Part shown: positions 1 through 8,953 of the stretch, one piece after another
Layout: every line of letters begins with the position of its first letter
Numbering within the stretch: position 1 is the first letter of the stretch
Assembly (NCBI RefSeq): GCF_000244915.1
Contig: NZ_CM001442.1
Coordinates: 2,046,001-2,110,000, forward strand
Direction: 5' to 3'
Source: Bradyrhizobium sp. WSM471
GTDB lineage: Bacteria; Pseudomonadota; Alphaproteobacteria; Rhizobiales; Xanthobacteraceae
DNA: 64,000 nucleotides
The notes under the pieces: model-generated
Told to the model about the DNA's origin: nothing
What the model saw: the letters and a program-made list of their open reading frames with translations, nothing else
Databases searched by the model: none
Translations under genes and position numbers: made by a program

Positions 1-1
1 C

Positions 2-1357
2 CAGCAGGTCACCTTCTACGACGCCGAGGGCTGGATTTTTCGCGCGCCGGTGTCCACCGGCACGACGGGGCGCGAGACGCCCGCCGGGGTCTTCGCCATC
101 GTCGAGAAGGACAAGGACCACCACTCGACCATGTATGACGACGCCTGGATGCCGAACATGCAGCGCATCACCTGGAACGGCATCGCGCTGCATGGCGGGC
201 CGCTGCCGGGCTATGCCGCTTCGCATGGCTGCGTGCGAATGCCGTTCGGCTTCGCGGAGGGCCTGTTCGAGAAGACCAACATCGGGATGCGGGTGATCAT
301 CTCGCCGAACGACGCGGCTCCGATGGACATCGTTCATCCCGCACTGTTCATGCCGAAGCGGGACGCCATTGCCGCAGCGCCGGGCCAAATCGGCAGGCTC
401 TCCGGCGAGGCCGAGGAGGCCACAAGGGCGGCCGACGAGGCGAAGAAGGCCGCGACTTTGGCCGCGAAAGAGGCGGCATCGCTGCCGGCCTCGCTGCGCA
501 AGCTGGAACAGCAGAAGACCCGCGCTGATGCCGAGCTCGCCTTCGCCGACAAGCAGCTCGCGGCCGCCAAGACCGATCAGGCCCGCGCCAAGGCCGAGGA
601 GCTGAAGCAGAAGGCCGCCACCAGGGCCGCCGACGCGACGACGCAGCTCGATGCTGCCAAGATTGCCGCACAACCGAAGCGCGATGCGGTCGCGGCCACG
701 AAAGAGGCGGCCAAGGCGGCAGCGGCCAGGAAGGCCGACGCCGTGAAGGCCGCGACCGACGCAAAGCTCGCGCTCGAGCCGGTCTCGGTCTACATCAGCC
801 GCGCGACGCAGAAGCTCTATGTGCGGCGGAACACGCACAAGCCGGCACCGGACGGCGGCGGCGAGGTGTTCGACACCAGCATCGAGGTCCCCGTCACCAT
901 CCGCAGTCCGGACCTGCCGCTCGGCACGCATATCTTCACGGCGATGGCGAAGAACGACGCCGGCTTGCGCTGGAGCGTGGTCACGATCGAAGACGGCGAC
1001 AACGCCAAGAACGCGCTCGACCGGATCACCATCCCGCAGGAGGTGCTCGATCGCATCGCGCCGACTGCGTTGCCGCGGTCCTCGATCATCATCTCGGACG
1101 AGCCACTGAGCAGCGAGACCAACTACCGCACCGAGTTCGTCGCGGTGCTGAGCAACCAGCCCCAGGGCGGTTTCATCACGCGCAAGCCGACCGCGCCTCC
1201 GATGGCGATGGCGAGCGACGACGGCTGGGACAATGGCGGCAACGGCTTCGGCTTCTTCTTCCAGCGCGATCCGAACCCGCAGCCCGTCAATCCGCGCCGG
1301 CGCGGCCAGTATCAATATTATCAGCCGGCACAGCCGATGCAGCGGGGCTTCTGGTAG
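2..1357 (+). CDS. L,D-transpeptidase family protein (5' end outside window)
   Basis: The reading frame is open from the first bases, so the start lies upstream. The visible N-terminal part is a YkuD (L,D-transpeptidase) domain: it has the HGG histidine and the catalytic motif SHGCVRMP, with the nucleophilic Cys codon at 230-232. Such periplasmic enzymes crosslink peptidoglycan or attach proteins to it. A long Ala/Lys/Glu-rich stretch follows (about 370-780), predicted to be a coiled coil, then a second globular part and a Gly/Asn/Pro/Gln-rich tail. Two globular parts joined by a coiled coil are longer than a minimal YkuD protein. The domain call is firm; the in vivo substrate is unknown. Confidence 0.88.
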   Translation, partial: QQVTFYDAEGWIFRAPVSTGTTGRETPAGVFAIVEKDKDHHSTMYDDAWMPNMQRITWNGIALHGGPLPGYAASHGCVRMPFGFAEGLFEKTNIGMRVIISPNDAAPMDIVHPALFMPKRDAIAAAPGQIGRLSGEAEEATRAADEAKKAATLAAKEAASLPASLRKLEQQKTRADAELAFADKQLAAAKTDQARAKAEELKQKAATRAADATTQLDAAKIAAQPKRDAVAATKEAAKAAAARKADAVKAATDAKLALEPVSVYISRATQKLYVRRNTHKPAPDGGGEVFDTSIEVPVTIRSPDLPLGTHIFTAMAKNDAGLRWSVVTIEDGDNAKNALDRITIPQEVLDRIAPTALPRSSIIISDEPLSSETNYRTEFVAVLSNQPQGGFITRKPTAPPMAMASDDGWDNGGNGFGFFFQRDPNPQPVNPRRRGQYQYYQPAQPMQRGFW

Positions 1358-1379
1358 GAGGCGGGCAGATCGAAGCCCG

Positions 1380-2195
1380 TCAGGACCGCCGCGCCTCGAT
1401 CACGATAGCCTGGATCTTGCCCTCGATCGGTCCGGACCCATGGCGCGTCCGGATCGCCTCGGCAACGATGTCGGTCGCAGCCTGAAGCTTGCTGGCATCG
1501 CGGGCCTCGATCTCGCTGCGCAGCGGCGTGCCCTGGCAGAGCGCGATCGCGACGTGCTCGGGCGATGGCGCGCGGCTTATTTCAGCTCGCGTTTCGATCG
1601 ATATGTCACGGAAGCCTGCGCGTTCGAGGTCGGTTCTGATGACGGCCTTGTCGTGATAGCCGTGCGGCGTTCGGGCCATGAAACGGGGCGGGTCGTCGGG
1701 AAACAGCTCTTCAAGCGCGATCGTGGCTTCATGCGTCAGCACATTGTCCTCGATGCGGTCCCAGACGTTGAACACGAACGTGCCGCCATCCTTCAGGACC
1801 CGCTTCACTTCGCCGTAAGCCTTGACGCGGTCCGGAAAGAACATGGCGCCGAACTGGCAGCAGACCACGTCGAATTCGGTATCGTCGAAGGGCAGGGCTG
1901 ATCCGTCGGCCTGGCGCCACGAGATGCGATCGTCGTCTGCCTGACGCTGCGCCGCGACGGCGAGCATCGGCTCGTTGAGGTCGGTCGCGACATAGCGGAC
2001 GCCGGGCGGCAGCGCCGCCGCCACCGCGCGCGTCACCGCGCCGGTGCCTGCCGCGATCTCGAGCAGCACGGAGGGAGAGCGGGCCGCGACACGTCTTGCG
2101 ATGTCGTCGGCGTAAACGGCGAAGATCAGCGGGACCAGATATTCGTCGTAGAGTTTCGGGATCGAGCCGGCGAAAACCTTGTCAGTGTTGGACAT
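1380..2195 (-). CDS. class I SAM-dependent methyltransferase
   Basis: A 271-residue protein with the Rossmann SAM-binding motif I LLEIAAGTGAVTRAV near residue 43, an acidic motif II region (YVATDLNEPML) and the post-motif CCQFGAMFFPD typical of the UbiE/Methyltransf_11 group. It should transfer a methyl group from SAM to a small molecule in the cytoplasm; the acceptor cannot be told. It converges on the upstream transpeptidase gene with 22 bp between the stops. The start follows a short AT-richer leader and agrees with normal family length. Confidence 0.85.
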   Translation of the reverse strand: MSNTDKVFAGSIPKLYDEYLVPLIFAVYADDIARRVAARSPSVLLEIAAGTGAVTRAVAAALPPGVRYVATDLNEPMLAVAAQRQADDDRISWRQADGSALPFDDTEFDVVCCQFGAMFFPDRVKAYGEVKRVLKDGGTFVFNVWDRIEDNVLTHEATIALEELFPDDPPRFMARTPHGYHDKAVIRTDLERAGFRDISIETRAEISRAPSPEHVAIALCQGTPLRSEIEARDASKLQAATDIVAEAIRTRHGSGPIEGKIQAIVIEARRS

Positions 2196-2305
2196 GCTTG
2201 CCTCGCTGAAGGTTCGGACACGAGGCTCACGTTACCACGGATTTCTACCGCGCCAGCAGCCCGGTGAACCTGGTCGGTCCTGCATCCCCTTGCCGACCTC
2301 CGGCG

Positions 2306-2842
2306 TCATCGGCTCACGCCGACCTCGCGGATCGGCCGCGTGCCATCCCAGCTCAAAGCCGCCTGCCGAACCTTCTCGAAGAACGGCCCCTTGGTACCGC
2401 TGATGTCGGAGATCTCGATCACGGTGCCTGGATGGGCCTGGGTGTCGAAATAGGCAAAGCGCCCTCTGTCCCCGCCGATCTGGCCCTCATGGCCGATCCT
2501 GTAGCCGAGCCCGAGCGCCCTGTCGTAGAGGGCCTGGTAGTCGTGGCTCCAGTAGGACATGTGCTGGAGGCCTTCATGGCCGGACTCGAGGAATTCCCTG
2601 TACAGCGAGGGCGCGTCGTTGCGCTGCTGGATCAGCTCGATCTGGAGGTCGCCGGAATTGGCCAGCGCGATGCTCATCTCGACGGCAGAGTTTTCGCCGC
2701 GATGGCGAAACCAGTCGGTCTGGATGCGATCCATGTAGTACCAGGGGCCGACGCCCATCACCTCGATCCAGTGCTTCATCGCGGCGTGGATGTCCCGCAC
2801 CACATATCCGTTCTGACGCACCGCGCCGAAGATGCGGCTCAT
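2306..2842 (-). CDS. VOC (glyoxalase/bleomycin resistance) family protein
   Basis: A 178-residue protein beginning with the VOC opening pattern (NGYVVRDIHAAMKHWIEVMG), followed by a second half with HMSYWSHDYQAL and an RFAYFDTQAHPGTVIEI strand that supplies the conserved Glu. The fold usually binds a divalent metal and acts as a lyase, dioxygenase or isomerase on small molecules. It lies 40 bp downstream of the Bug receptor gene on the same strand, so the two are probably cotranscribed. Together with the divergent CMD and SDR genes this suggests a small catabolic cluster; the substrate is not evident. Confidence 0.8.
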   Translation of the reverse strand: MSRIFGAVRQNGYVVRDIHAAMKHWIEVMGVGPWYYMDRIQTDWFRHRGENSAVEMSIALANSGDLQIELIQQRNDAPSLYREFLESGHEGLQHMSYWSHDYQALYDRALGLGYRIGHEGQIGGDRGRFAYFDTQAHPGTVIEISDISGTKGPFFEKVRQAALSWDGTRPIREVGVSR

Positions 2843-2882
2843 GCCCGCGCTCTCCTTGTTACCTTGTCCACCCGACCCCGAT

Positions 2883-3872
2883 TTACTTCACTTCGATGCC
2901 CGCGTCCTTGGCAACCTGCTTCCAGGCCGCGATGTCGCGGGCGTTGATGTCACGCTGCTCGTCGCCCGCCACGAATTGCGGCGTGATGCCGAGCCCCAGC
3001 AGCTTCTGCTTCACCTCGGCATCGGCGAGCGCGTCCTTCAGTGCCGCCGACAGCTTTCTTGCGATCGGTTCGGCAAGGCCCGCAGGCGCATACATCGCCC
3101 AGGACAGGCTGCGGTCGAACGGCACGCCCTGTTCCTTGTAGCTGGCGACATCCGGCAGGCTCGGCGAGCGCTCGCCGCAGGCGGCCAGCGCCTTGATCGA
3201 GCCGTCCTTCACCAGCGGCGTCGCGGTCGCCATGTCGAGCGTCGCCAGCGAGATGTGGCCGCCGAGCAGATCGCCGGCCAGTTTGGCGATGCCGTTGAAC
3301 GGCACGTGGTCCATCTTGATTCCGGTCTGCTGCATCAGGATTTCCGCGCAGAATTGTCCGGTCGAGCCCACGCCCCAGCTTCCGTACTGGATCGGCTCGC
3401 CCTTTTTGGCCAGCGCGATCAGGCCCTTGATGTCGTTGGCCGCAAAATCCTTGGTCGCCACCAGCATGATCGAGGACGTGCCGATGCGCCCGATCGTGGT
3501 GAAGTCCTTGATCGAATCGTAGGGCAGTTTCGGATAGATCGCCGGCGCCAGCACATGCGTGGTCATGCCGCCAACGGTGATGGTGTAGCCGTCGTTCGCC
3601 GACGCCGCGACCATCTGCGTGCCGAGCGTGCCGGCAGCCCCGGTGTGGTTCTCGATATAGACGCTCTGTCCGAGCGTCTTGCCCATCCTGTCGCCGAGCA
3701 GTCGTCCGATCACGTCGCCGCCGCCACCGGCCGCATAAGGCAGCAGCATCCTGATCTTGTGGGTGGGATAGGCGGCCGGATCCTCGGCGCGCGCGGGCAG
3801 CATTGCGGAGGACGTTACGACCAATGACAATGTTGCGGCGCGCAGCAGACGAAAATGGACGAAGCGCGCCAT
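2883..3872 (-). CDS. Bug-family tripartite tricarboxylate transporter receptor
   Basis: A 329-residue secreted protein with an N-terminal signal peptide (hydrophobic segment ending near PARAEDPAA) and the Bug/TctC hallmarks: KIRMLLPYAAGGGGDVIGRLL, a VYIENHTGAAGTLG segment, and GSTGQFCAEILMQQTGI. These periplasmic receptors bind carboxylates or aromatic acids for TctAB-type permeases. No tctA or tctB gene is nearby, so it is an orphan receptor, as is common in this group. It is divergent from the TetR gene across a palindromic operator, which suggests control by that regulator. Confidence 0.9.
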   Translation of the reverse strand: MARFVHFRLLRAATLSLVVTSSAMLPARAEDPAAYPTHKIRMLLPYAAGGGGDVIGRLLGDRMGKTLGQSVYIENHTGAAGTLGTQMVAASANDGYTITVGGMTTHVLAPAIYPKLPYDSIKDFTTIGRIGTSSIMLVATKDFAANDIKGLIALAKKGEPIQYGSWGVGSTGQFCAEILMQQTGIKMDHVPFNGIAKLAGDLLGGHISLATLDMATATPLVKDGSIKALAACGERSPSLPDVASYKEQGVPFDRSLSWAMYAPAGLAEPIARKLSAALKDALADAEVKQKLLGLGITPQFVAGDEQRDINARDIAAWKQVAKDAGIEVK

Positions 3873-3956
3873 GACCCAGTCTCCCCAGATTGCTCTCCGC
3901 TTCTTTTGAGAGCGGAGTTGAAGCGCAAGACCGAACGAGCGATCGTGCCGACGGTT

Positions 3957-3982
3957 GACTAGCGAACGATCGTTCGTTAGTC
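3957..3982. promoter_or_regulatory. palindromic TetR operator
   Basis: The central 14 bases CGAACGATCGTTCG form a perfect palindrome, and the outer arms (GACTA/TAGTC) extend it to 26 bp with one mismatched pair. It sits between the divergent Bug receptor gene and the TetR gene, ending 7 bp before the TetR start codon. The position and symmetry are what is expected for autorepression and for repression of the divergent gene. Binding itself is inferred. Confidence 0.75.
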
Positions 3983-3989
3983 AAGCCGC

Positions 3990-4691
3990 ATGGCTGTCCA
4001 CACCACCAGCGGGGCGGAAGCGGCTGCGCCCACGACCCGCGAGCGCATCCTCGCCGAGGCGCTCGATCTGTTCGCGCAGAGCGGCTATGGCGGCGCCTCG
4101 ATGCGCGAGCTCGCGCGTCGCGTCGGCATCCGCGAGAGCAGCCTCTACAATCACTTCGCCGGCAAGGCCGCGATCCTCGAGGCGATCGTCAGCGAGCACG
4201 GACCGGCCAGCTCGGCGAGCCGGCTGGAAGAGCCGCGCTACAGGCAGCTCGCGCGCCAGCCTGCCGCGTTCTGCCGGCAGTTTGCATTGGATCTCGTCGA
4301 GCAATGGTCAGATCCGCGTGAGCACCAGTTCCAGAAAGTCATCACCGCCGAGCGCAACCGCGTGCCCGGCATTCGCGCCAAATTCGCCGATCATTTCTAT
4401 GCGCGCGAGCAGAGCATGATGACGGATTATTTCCGCGGTTTTGCGCTCGCCGGCCTGGTCTCGACGCCGGATCCGCGCGAGACCGCGCGGCTGTTCGCGG
4501 CCGGGCTGATCTACATCCGTCTCGAGCATTACGTGATGGGCGCGGCACCGTCGCCGCGGCCGAAGGTGATCGAGGCGATCGACCGCTATCTCGCCTTCTT
4601 CCTGTCGCTGATCGCAGCGGATGGCGGGACGCAGGACAACAAGAAACGAAAAGCCAAGGGAGAGAATCGTGGCAAGGCTGCCCCTGATTGA
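3990..4691 (+). CDS. TetR/AcrR family transcriptional regulator
   Basis: A 233-residue protein with an N-terminal TetR helix-turn-helix (residues about 14-60): RERILAEALDLFAQSGYGG, then MRELARRVGIRESSLYNHF. The remaining helical ligand-binding domain is unremarkable and the C-terminus is Lys-rich. It probably represses its own gene and the divergent Bug-VOC genes through the palindrome just upstream, and it is the first gene of a plus-strand operon with the CMD and SDR genes (it overlaps the CMD gene by 23 bp). The inducer is unknown, probably a substrate of the cluster. Confidence 0.88.
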   Translation: MAVHTTSGAEAAAPTTRERILAEALDLFAQSGYGGASMRELARRVGIRESSLYNHFAGKAAILEAIVSEHGPASSASRLEEPRYRQLARQPAAFCRQFALDLVEQWSDPREHQFQKVITAERNRVPGIRAKFADHFYAREQSMMTDYFRGFALAGLVSTPDPRETARLFAAGLIYIRLEHYVMGAAPSPRPKVIEAIDRYLAFFLSLIAADGGTQDNKKRKAKGENRGKAAPD

Positions 4692-5220
4692 TCCGGAGAC
4701 GACCAGCGGCGACATCCGCGCCTCGTTCGACCGCATGCCGGTCAAGCTGAATATTTTCCGCATGATGGCGCATGCCGAGGCCAACATGATTCCGGCGATG
4801 CGGCTCGGCAATTCGATTCTGCACAAGCAGAAGCTCAGTGCGGTCAATCGCGAGCTCCTGATCCTCCAGGCCGCCCAGCTCGAAGGCGGCGCTTATGAGT
4901 GGCGCCAGCACGTGCCGATCGCGCTCGGCGTAGGCTGCACGCAAGCACAGATCGATGCGGTCGAGCGCGCCGACTACGATGCCGCCGGCCTGAGCGAGGC
5001 CGAGCGCGCGCTGCTGAAATTCGGCCGCGAAGTGGTCGAGAACGTTCGCGTTCCCGAGGCGATCTTCGCCGCCATGCGCGAGCATCTCAGCGACCAGGAG
5101 ATCGTCGAATCCATCGTCGCGCTCGGCTTCTACATGATGATGGCGCGTGTCACCGAAGCAACCGAGACCGATCTCGACCCGGCAGCCGGCATGAAGGTCT
5201 ATGACGGCGGCAAGAAATAG
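4669..5220 (+). CDS. carboxymuconolactone decarboxylase (CMD) family protein
   Basis: A 183-residue protein of the CMD/AhpD fold. The helix ELLILQAAQLEGGAYEWRQH carries the Glu and His of the family motif, but the usual CxxC pair is absent, which is common in the carboxymuconolactone-type branch. I chose the GTG at 4669 because it follows the ribosome-binding sequence AAGGGAGAG and gives the conserved N-terminus VARLPLIDPE; an in-frame ATG lies 48 bp upstream inside the TetR gene. The exact reaction is unknown; neighbours suggest catabolism of an aromatic or carboxylic compound. Confidence 0.85.
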   Translation: MARLPLIDPETTSGDIRASFDRMPVKLNIFRMMAHAEANMIPAMRLGNSILHKQKLSAVNRELLILQAAQLEGGAYEWRQHVPIALGVGCTQAQIDAVERADYDAAGLSEAERALLKFGREVVENVRVPEAIFAAMREHLSDQEIVESIVALGFYMMMARVTEATETDLDPAAGMKVYDGGKK

Positions 5221-5229
5221 GGGGCGCGC

Positions 5230-6078
5230 ATGTCCGAAAATCCCGAGACCAGGCCGGACCGCTATGTCCGCCCCCCGAGTGCGGAATCGCTGGGCGAAGC
5301 GCCGGGCAGGGGACGCCTCCAGGGCCGCCGGATCCTGATCGTCGGCGGTGGCCAGCGCGTGTTCGACGCCGCCACCGATCCGATCGGCAACGGCCGCGCC
5401 ATGAGCATTCTCTGCGCCCGCGAGGGCGCCAAGGTTGCGGTCGCCGATCTCAACCACACCTCCGCGCAGCAGACCGTCAAGCACATCACCGACGAAGGCG
5501 GCGAGGGCTTTGCCATCACGGCCGATGTCACCTCTGAATCCGACGTCCAGCGCATGATCGAGGAAGCACATCGCGCCATGGGCGGGCTCGACGGCATGGT
5601 CCTCAACATCGGCACCTTCGGCAAAGTCGGGCTCGATGCCGTCAGCCCCGAGGAGTGGAATGCGATCTACGACGTCAACGTTCGCGGCCCGATGCTGTGC
5701 TGCCGCGCAGGCCTGCCGAAATTCGACAACGGCGGCGCCATCGTCTTCATCTCCTCCATCGCCGCGCTGAAGGCCGGCTCGCAGATGGCGGTGTATGATT
5801 CCTCGAAAGCCGCGCTCGGCGGCCTCATGCGCAACATCGCCCATCTCGGATCGCGCCGCGGCATCCGCGCCAATCTGGTCTATCCCGGCCTCGTCGACAC
5901 GCCGAACGGCCGCGAGGCTGGCGCCGGCCGCGCCTCACGCGGCAAGGGCCAAATCCCGTTCGGTCGCCAGGCCACCGCCTGGGAGATCGCCTATGCCGTG
6001 CTGTTCTTCCTCTCGGACGAGAGCGTCTACGTCACCGCGCAGACGCTCGCGGTCGATAGCGGGCTGAGCGGGATGTGA
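5230..6078 (+). CDS. SDR family oxidoreductase
   Basis: A 282-residue short-chain dehydrogenase/reductase. The cofactor motif is an unusual long form (VGGGQRVFDAATDPIGNG) in place of the compact TGxxxGxG. The rest is standard: VADLNHT after beta-2, NIG at the beta-4 motif, catalytic Ser in ISSIAAL, and YDSSKAALGG with the Tyr-x3-Lys pair. The C-terminal LAVDSGLSGM is typical. It starts 9 bp after the CMD stop codon, so it is the last gene of the TetR-CMD-SDR operon. It should be an NAD(P)-dependent alcohol/ketone oxidoreductase of unknown substrate. Confidence 0.88.
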   Translation: MSENPETRPDRYVRPPSAESLGEAPGRGRLQGRRILIVGGGQRVFDAATDPIGNGRAMSILCAREGAKVAVADLNHTSAQQTVKHITDEGGEGFAITADVTSESDVQRMIEEAHRAMGGLDGMVLNIGTFGKVGLDAVSPEEWNAIYDVNVRGPMLCCRAGLPKFDNGGAIVFISSIAALKAGSQMAVYDSSKAALGGLMRNIAHLGSRRGIRANLVYPGLVDTPNGREAGAGRASRGKGQIPFGRQATAWEIAYAVLFFLSDESVYVTAQTLAVDSGLSGM

Positions 6079-6093
6079 GAGGGCGCCTCGCGC

Positions 6094-6603
6094 CTATGGC
6101 CGGGGGGCGCGCGCTTGGCAGATCAGGTGGTCCAGCGAGACGCGTCCCGGCCCGTAGGCCATGATGGCGAGCGCCATCGCCGCCCAGGTGATGTGGATCG
6201 GCCAGCCGTCAGGCACGGTCAGCTCGACGATGGCGGTCATGAACAGCAGTCCGAGCGCCGCAAACCGCGTGCCGAAGCCGAGCAGGAGAAGGATCGGAAA
6301 CATGATCTCTCCGCATCCGGAGAGGAACGCCATCACGGTCGGCGCCGGATAGTGATAGGGCCCGCCCGGCAGATGCAGCATGAACTCGTCGCTGAACAAC
6401 GTCACCGCGGTGTCGTTGAGCCTGAGGAAGCCTGCCCATTTGAGCATGCCGGAACGCCAGAACGGCACCGCCAGCGCGACGCGGAGCACGAGCTGAACGA
6501 CCGACGGCGAGGCGATGGTCTGCACCAGATGATTGGCCTTGTCGACAAGGAGCCCGAGCAAGGGGAGGCCGCCGCCCGCCTGCATGCGTTGGTCCGTGAT
6601 CAT
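6094..6603 (-). CDS. bufD: DoxX family membrane protein of the bufferin operon
   Basis: A 169-residue protein with about four hydrophobic segments and the DoxX signature LRVALAVPFWRSGMLKWAGF. The ATG at 6603 overlaps the stop of the upstream gene (TGATG), so translation is coupled; longer upstream reading in this frame is only read-through of the opposite frame of the previous gene. In Caulobacter-type bufferin operons the fourth gene encodes a DoxX protein, and the order here (A-B-C-D) is the same. A role in the membrane step of copper buffering or redox handling is inferred. Confidence 0.85.
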   Translation of the reverse strand: MITDQRMQAGGGLPLLGLLVDKANHLVQTIASPSVVQLVLRVALAVPFWRSGMLKWAGFLRLNDTAVTLFSDEFMLHLPGGPYHYPAPTVMAFLSGCGEIMFPILLLLGFGTRFAALGLLFMTAIVELTVPDGWPIHITWAAMALAIMAYGPGRVSLDHLICQARAPRP

Positions 6604-7382
6604 CAGACGTCTCCAAAAGCGATTGAGGTGAAGGCGCCCGCCTCGATCAGGCCGGTGATGTTCGAAGCGATGTCGAAGTCGGCCGCCGCGTCCAGCGCGC
6701 GTGCAGCGGCCTCGCCGAGCGGCCGACCCGACATCAGGCTGCTCGCGAATGCGGCTCCGCCGGGCGGCAGATGCCGGACCACGACATCGAATTCGGCGCG
6801 CGTGACCAACGCGTCCTCCGGTGTCGCAGCGTCGATGCGCCCGACCGGCGACGTGTCGCGATTGGCTGCGAATATCGTCACCGCCGCGAATTGCGACCGC
6901 ACGATTCCCGCTGCCGGGTGCGGCACGAGAACGAGATCGCCCAGCCGCTCCGGCGCAACCGCTGCAAGCTGCGCCGGCGACAGCGGTGCCGCGTCCGCGG
7001 CGTGATAGGCATCGAGCCAGGCCCGCTCGATGCGTGCGACATCTGCGAGCCATGGCATCATCTGCGCATGTTCATATTGCGCGATGAAGGCCGGGAAGTC
7101 GCGGCCATACTCGAACAGCAGCGGTGAGATCGGTGGCGTCTGGCGAACATGGAAGCGCGCCATGGCGCGGAAGAAGTCGATGCCGGTGATGTGCTGCACC
7201 GCCGGATAGATCGCGGCGAGCGCGTCGATCAGGCTGACCGTGACGTTATTGCGGTAGACGTCGTAGCGCTTGCCGGGTGCCTTGCCGTTCGGGCCGGTCA
7301 CGATCTCAGGCGCGGGACGCACCGGGTCCAGCAGCGCCGGTGCAAAGGCTGCGGCAAAGCCAAGGTCAGGCTCAGGCGGCAT
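6603..7382 (-). CDS. bufC: DUF2063/BufC-type protein (partner of the MNIO enzyme)
   Basis: A 259-residue protein with the DUF2063 N-terminal region ([21 protein letters not shown], then [15 protein letters not shown]) and a beta-rich C-terminal half. The family is often named 'putative DNA-binding', but in bufferin clusters it is the partner that brings the precursor peptide to the DUF692/MNIO enzyme. It overlaps bufB by 11 bp and touches bufD, which supports a single transcript and joint function. Confidence 0.85.
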   Translation of the reverse strand: MPPEPDLGFAAAFAPALLDPVRPAPEIVTGPNGKAPGKRYDVYRNNVTVSLIDALAAIYPAVQHITGIDFFRAMARFHVRQTPPISPLLFEYGRDFPAFIAQYEHAQMMPWLADVARIERAWLDAYHAADAAPLSPAQLAAVAPERLGDLVLVPHPAAGIVRSQFAAVTIFAANRDTSPVGRIDAATPEDALVTRAEFDVVVRHLPPGGAAFASSLMSGRPLGEAAARALDAAADFDIASNITGLIEAGAFTSIAFGDV

Positions 7383-8286
7383 GACGATCTCCCGTCAACC
7401 CGGCCGGGCGGCAACGATCGAGGATCGCCTGCGCAGCGGCCGCTTCCGCCCGCAGGACCGGCCAATCCGGGATCTTGCTGTCCCACTCGATCAGCGTCGG
7501 CACGCCGCCGCGGCGCTGGACCACGATCTCGTACAGCTTCCACACGGCGTCCGCGACCGGGCCGTCATGGCTGTCGATCAGCAGCAGATCGCCTTCGTCG
7601 TCGGCCTGCTCGGCATGGCCGGCGAGATGGATCTCCCCGACGCGCGCCAGCGGAAAGTCCGCGAGGTAGTCGAGTGCTGAGAATCCGTGATTGGTCGCGG
7701 ATACGAATACATTGTTGATATCGAGCAGCAGCCCGCAACCGGTCCGTTCGGCAACGGCGCGGATGAAATCCGTCTCACTCATCGACGATTCGCGGAAGGC
7801 GACATAGGTCGACGGGTTTTCCAGCAGCAGCGGGCGGCGGATCGCGTCCTGCACCTGGTCGATGTGATCGCAGACGTTTCGGAGCGTGGCTGCGGTGTAA
7901 GGCAGCGGCAACAGATCGTTGAAGAAGCTGGTCTCATGCGTCGACCAGGCGAGATGCTCGGATACCAGCGCGGGCTGGTAACGCGCCACCAGTCCACGAA
8001 AGCGGGCCAGATGCGCCTTGTCGAGCGGCTGCGGTCCGCCGATCGACATGCACACGCCGTGCAGCGACAGCGGATGGTCGCGGCGGATCGCTTCCAGCGC
8101 GCGATGCGGCGGTCCGCCTGCGCCCATGTAGTTCTCGGCGTGGACCTCGAAGAAGCCGCGTTGCCGTTTCGCGCCCAGGATCGCCTGAAGGTGTTCCGGC
8201 TTGAAGCTGGTCCCGGCGACGCCGCTGATGGGGGCGGAATAGCGGAGGGGCACCGCAGACATGTCAGGCGCGATGGCCGTCGTCAT
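7372..8286 (-). CDS. bufB: MNIO (DUF692) family iron enzyme modifying the bufferin
   Basis: A 304-residue TIM-barrel protein of the DUF692/MNIO family (multinuclear non-heme iron-dependent oxidases). Metal-ligand motifs are visible in order: [69 protein letters not shown] and LIEWD. Family members use an iron cluster to modify cysteines of a precursor peptide; in bufferins they form thiooxazole-type heterocycles. The start at 8286 has the ribosome-binding site GGAGAG; upstream in-frame sequence is non-coding in style. The precursor gene lies 46 bp upstream. Confidence 0.92.
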   Translation of the reverse strand: MTTAIAPDMSAVPLRYSAPISGVAGTSFKPEHLQAILGAKRQRGFFEVHAENYMGAGGPPHRALEAIRRDHPLSLHGVCMSIGGPQPLDKAHLARFRGLVARYQPALVSEHLAWSTHETSFFNDLLPLPYTAATLRNVCDHIDQVQDAIRRPLLLENPSTYVAFRESSMSETDFIRAVAERTGCGLLLDINNVFVSATNHGFSALDYLADFPLARVGEIHLAGHAEQADDEGDLLLIDSHDGPVADAVWKLYEIVVQRRGGVPTLIEWDSKIPDWPVLRAEAAAAQAILDRCRPAGLTGDRHAA

Positions 8287-8332
8287 GGTTTCTCTCCGCT
8301 CTTCCCTGTTGTCGCGGTCGCGAGGCCGCGCG

Positions 8333-8638
8333 TCAGACCGGCTTGAGCGAGCCCTTCTTGCCGCCCGGCAGCTCGATGCTGGTGCAGGTGCCGCCCTGGA
8401 CGAATTTCCAGGCATTGCCCTGGAAGTCGGCGGTCGAGGTGCCCTGGCAGGTCGTGCCCGGTCCGGCCGCGCAATCGTTCTGGCCCTTCAGTGCGACGCC
8501 GAAGCATTTTTCCTTCTTGGCCGCGACGGCCGCATCGCCCTCGGCCTTGGTCAGCGGAGCAGCAGTGGCCAGGGTCGCGAGTGCGGTCGACATGGCGCCG
8601 GCGAGAACAAGCGTGGTCACGGCAAGTTTGGCAGACAT
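8333..8638 (-). CDS. bufA: bufferin precursor (DUF2282, BufA1-type copper-binding RiPP)
   Basis: A 101-residue secreted protein: signal peptide to about residue 27 (TLATAAP), then a core with four cysteines at residues 45, 56, 64 and 85 in the contexts [24 protein letters not shown] and GGTCTSI. This is the DUF2282 pattern. In bufferins, some of these cysteines are modified by the MNIO enzyme and the exported product buffers periplasmic copper. The start at 8638 follows AAAGGAG by 6 nt. It is the first gene of the bufABCD operon and has an ECF-type promoter about 55-80 bp upstream. Confidence 0.9.
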   Translation of the reverse strand: MSAKLAVTTLVLAGAMSTALATLATAAPLTKAEGDAAVAAKKEKCFGVALKGQNDCAAGPGTTCQGTSTADFQGNAWKFVQGGTCTSIELPGGKKGSLKPV

Positions 8639-8692
8639 CGAATTCTCCTTTCGAGATGGCATCGCTTGGCAAGCGAAGAGCGCATTGTCCGG

Positions 8693-8718
8693 TTCGTCTC
8701 GCACTCGGCTCGCGTTAC
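8693..8718 (-). promoter_or_regulatory. ECF sigma-F type promoter of bufABCD
   Basis: On the minus strand the sequence reads GTAACG, 16 bases, then CGAA. This matches the GTAACC-N16-CGAA form known for Caulobacter ECF SigF promoters, which drive the homologous DUF2282 operon there. The predicted transcription start lies about 50 nt before the bufA ATG, leaving room for its ribosome-binding site. No sigF or anti-sigma gene is in the window. Confidence 0.65.
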
Positions 8719-8953
8719 TGATCGAGCAGGTCACGAGTTCGTGAGGCCGTCAGATCGGCGCACGGCTGTGCGCTTGGATCAGATTGGCGGGTGACGGGTC
8801 GGTCAATCCAATGCCTAGTCTCTATCGAGACCTTAGCCGGAGAGCATTGGCGGCGGCACGCGGTGCCTGCCAGAGGTAACGAATGCACGCGTTCCGCGTA
8901 GAGCGGTAACAGGAGGTGGCCAGTCGCCGCTTTGCCGGAGAACGGAAACAGCG

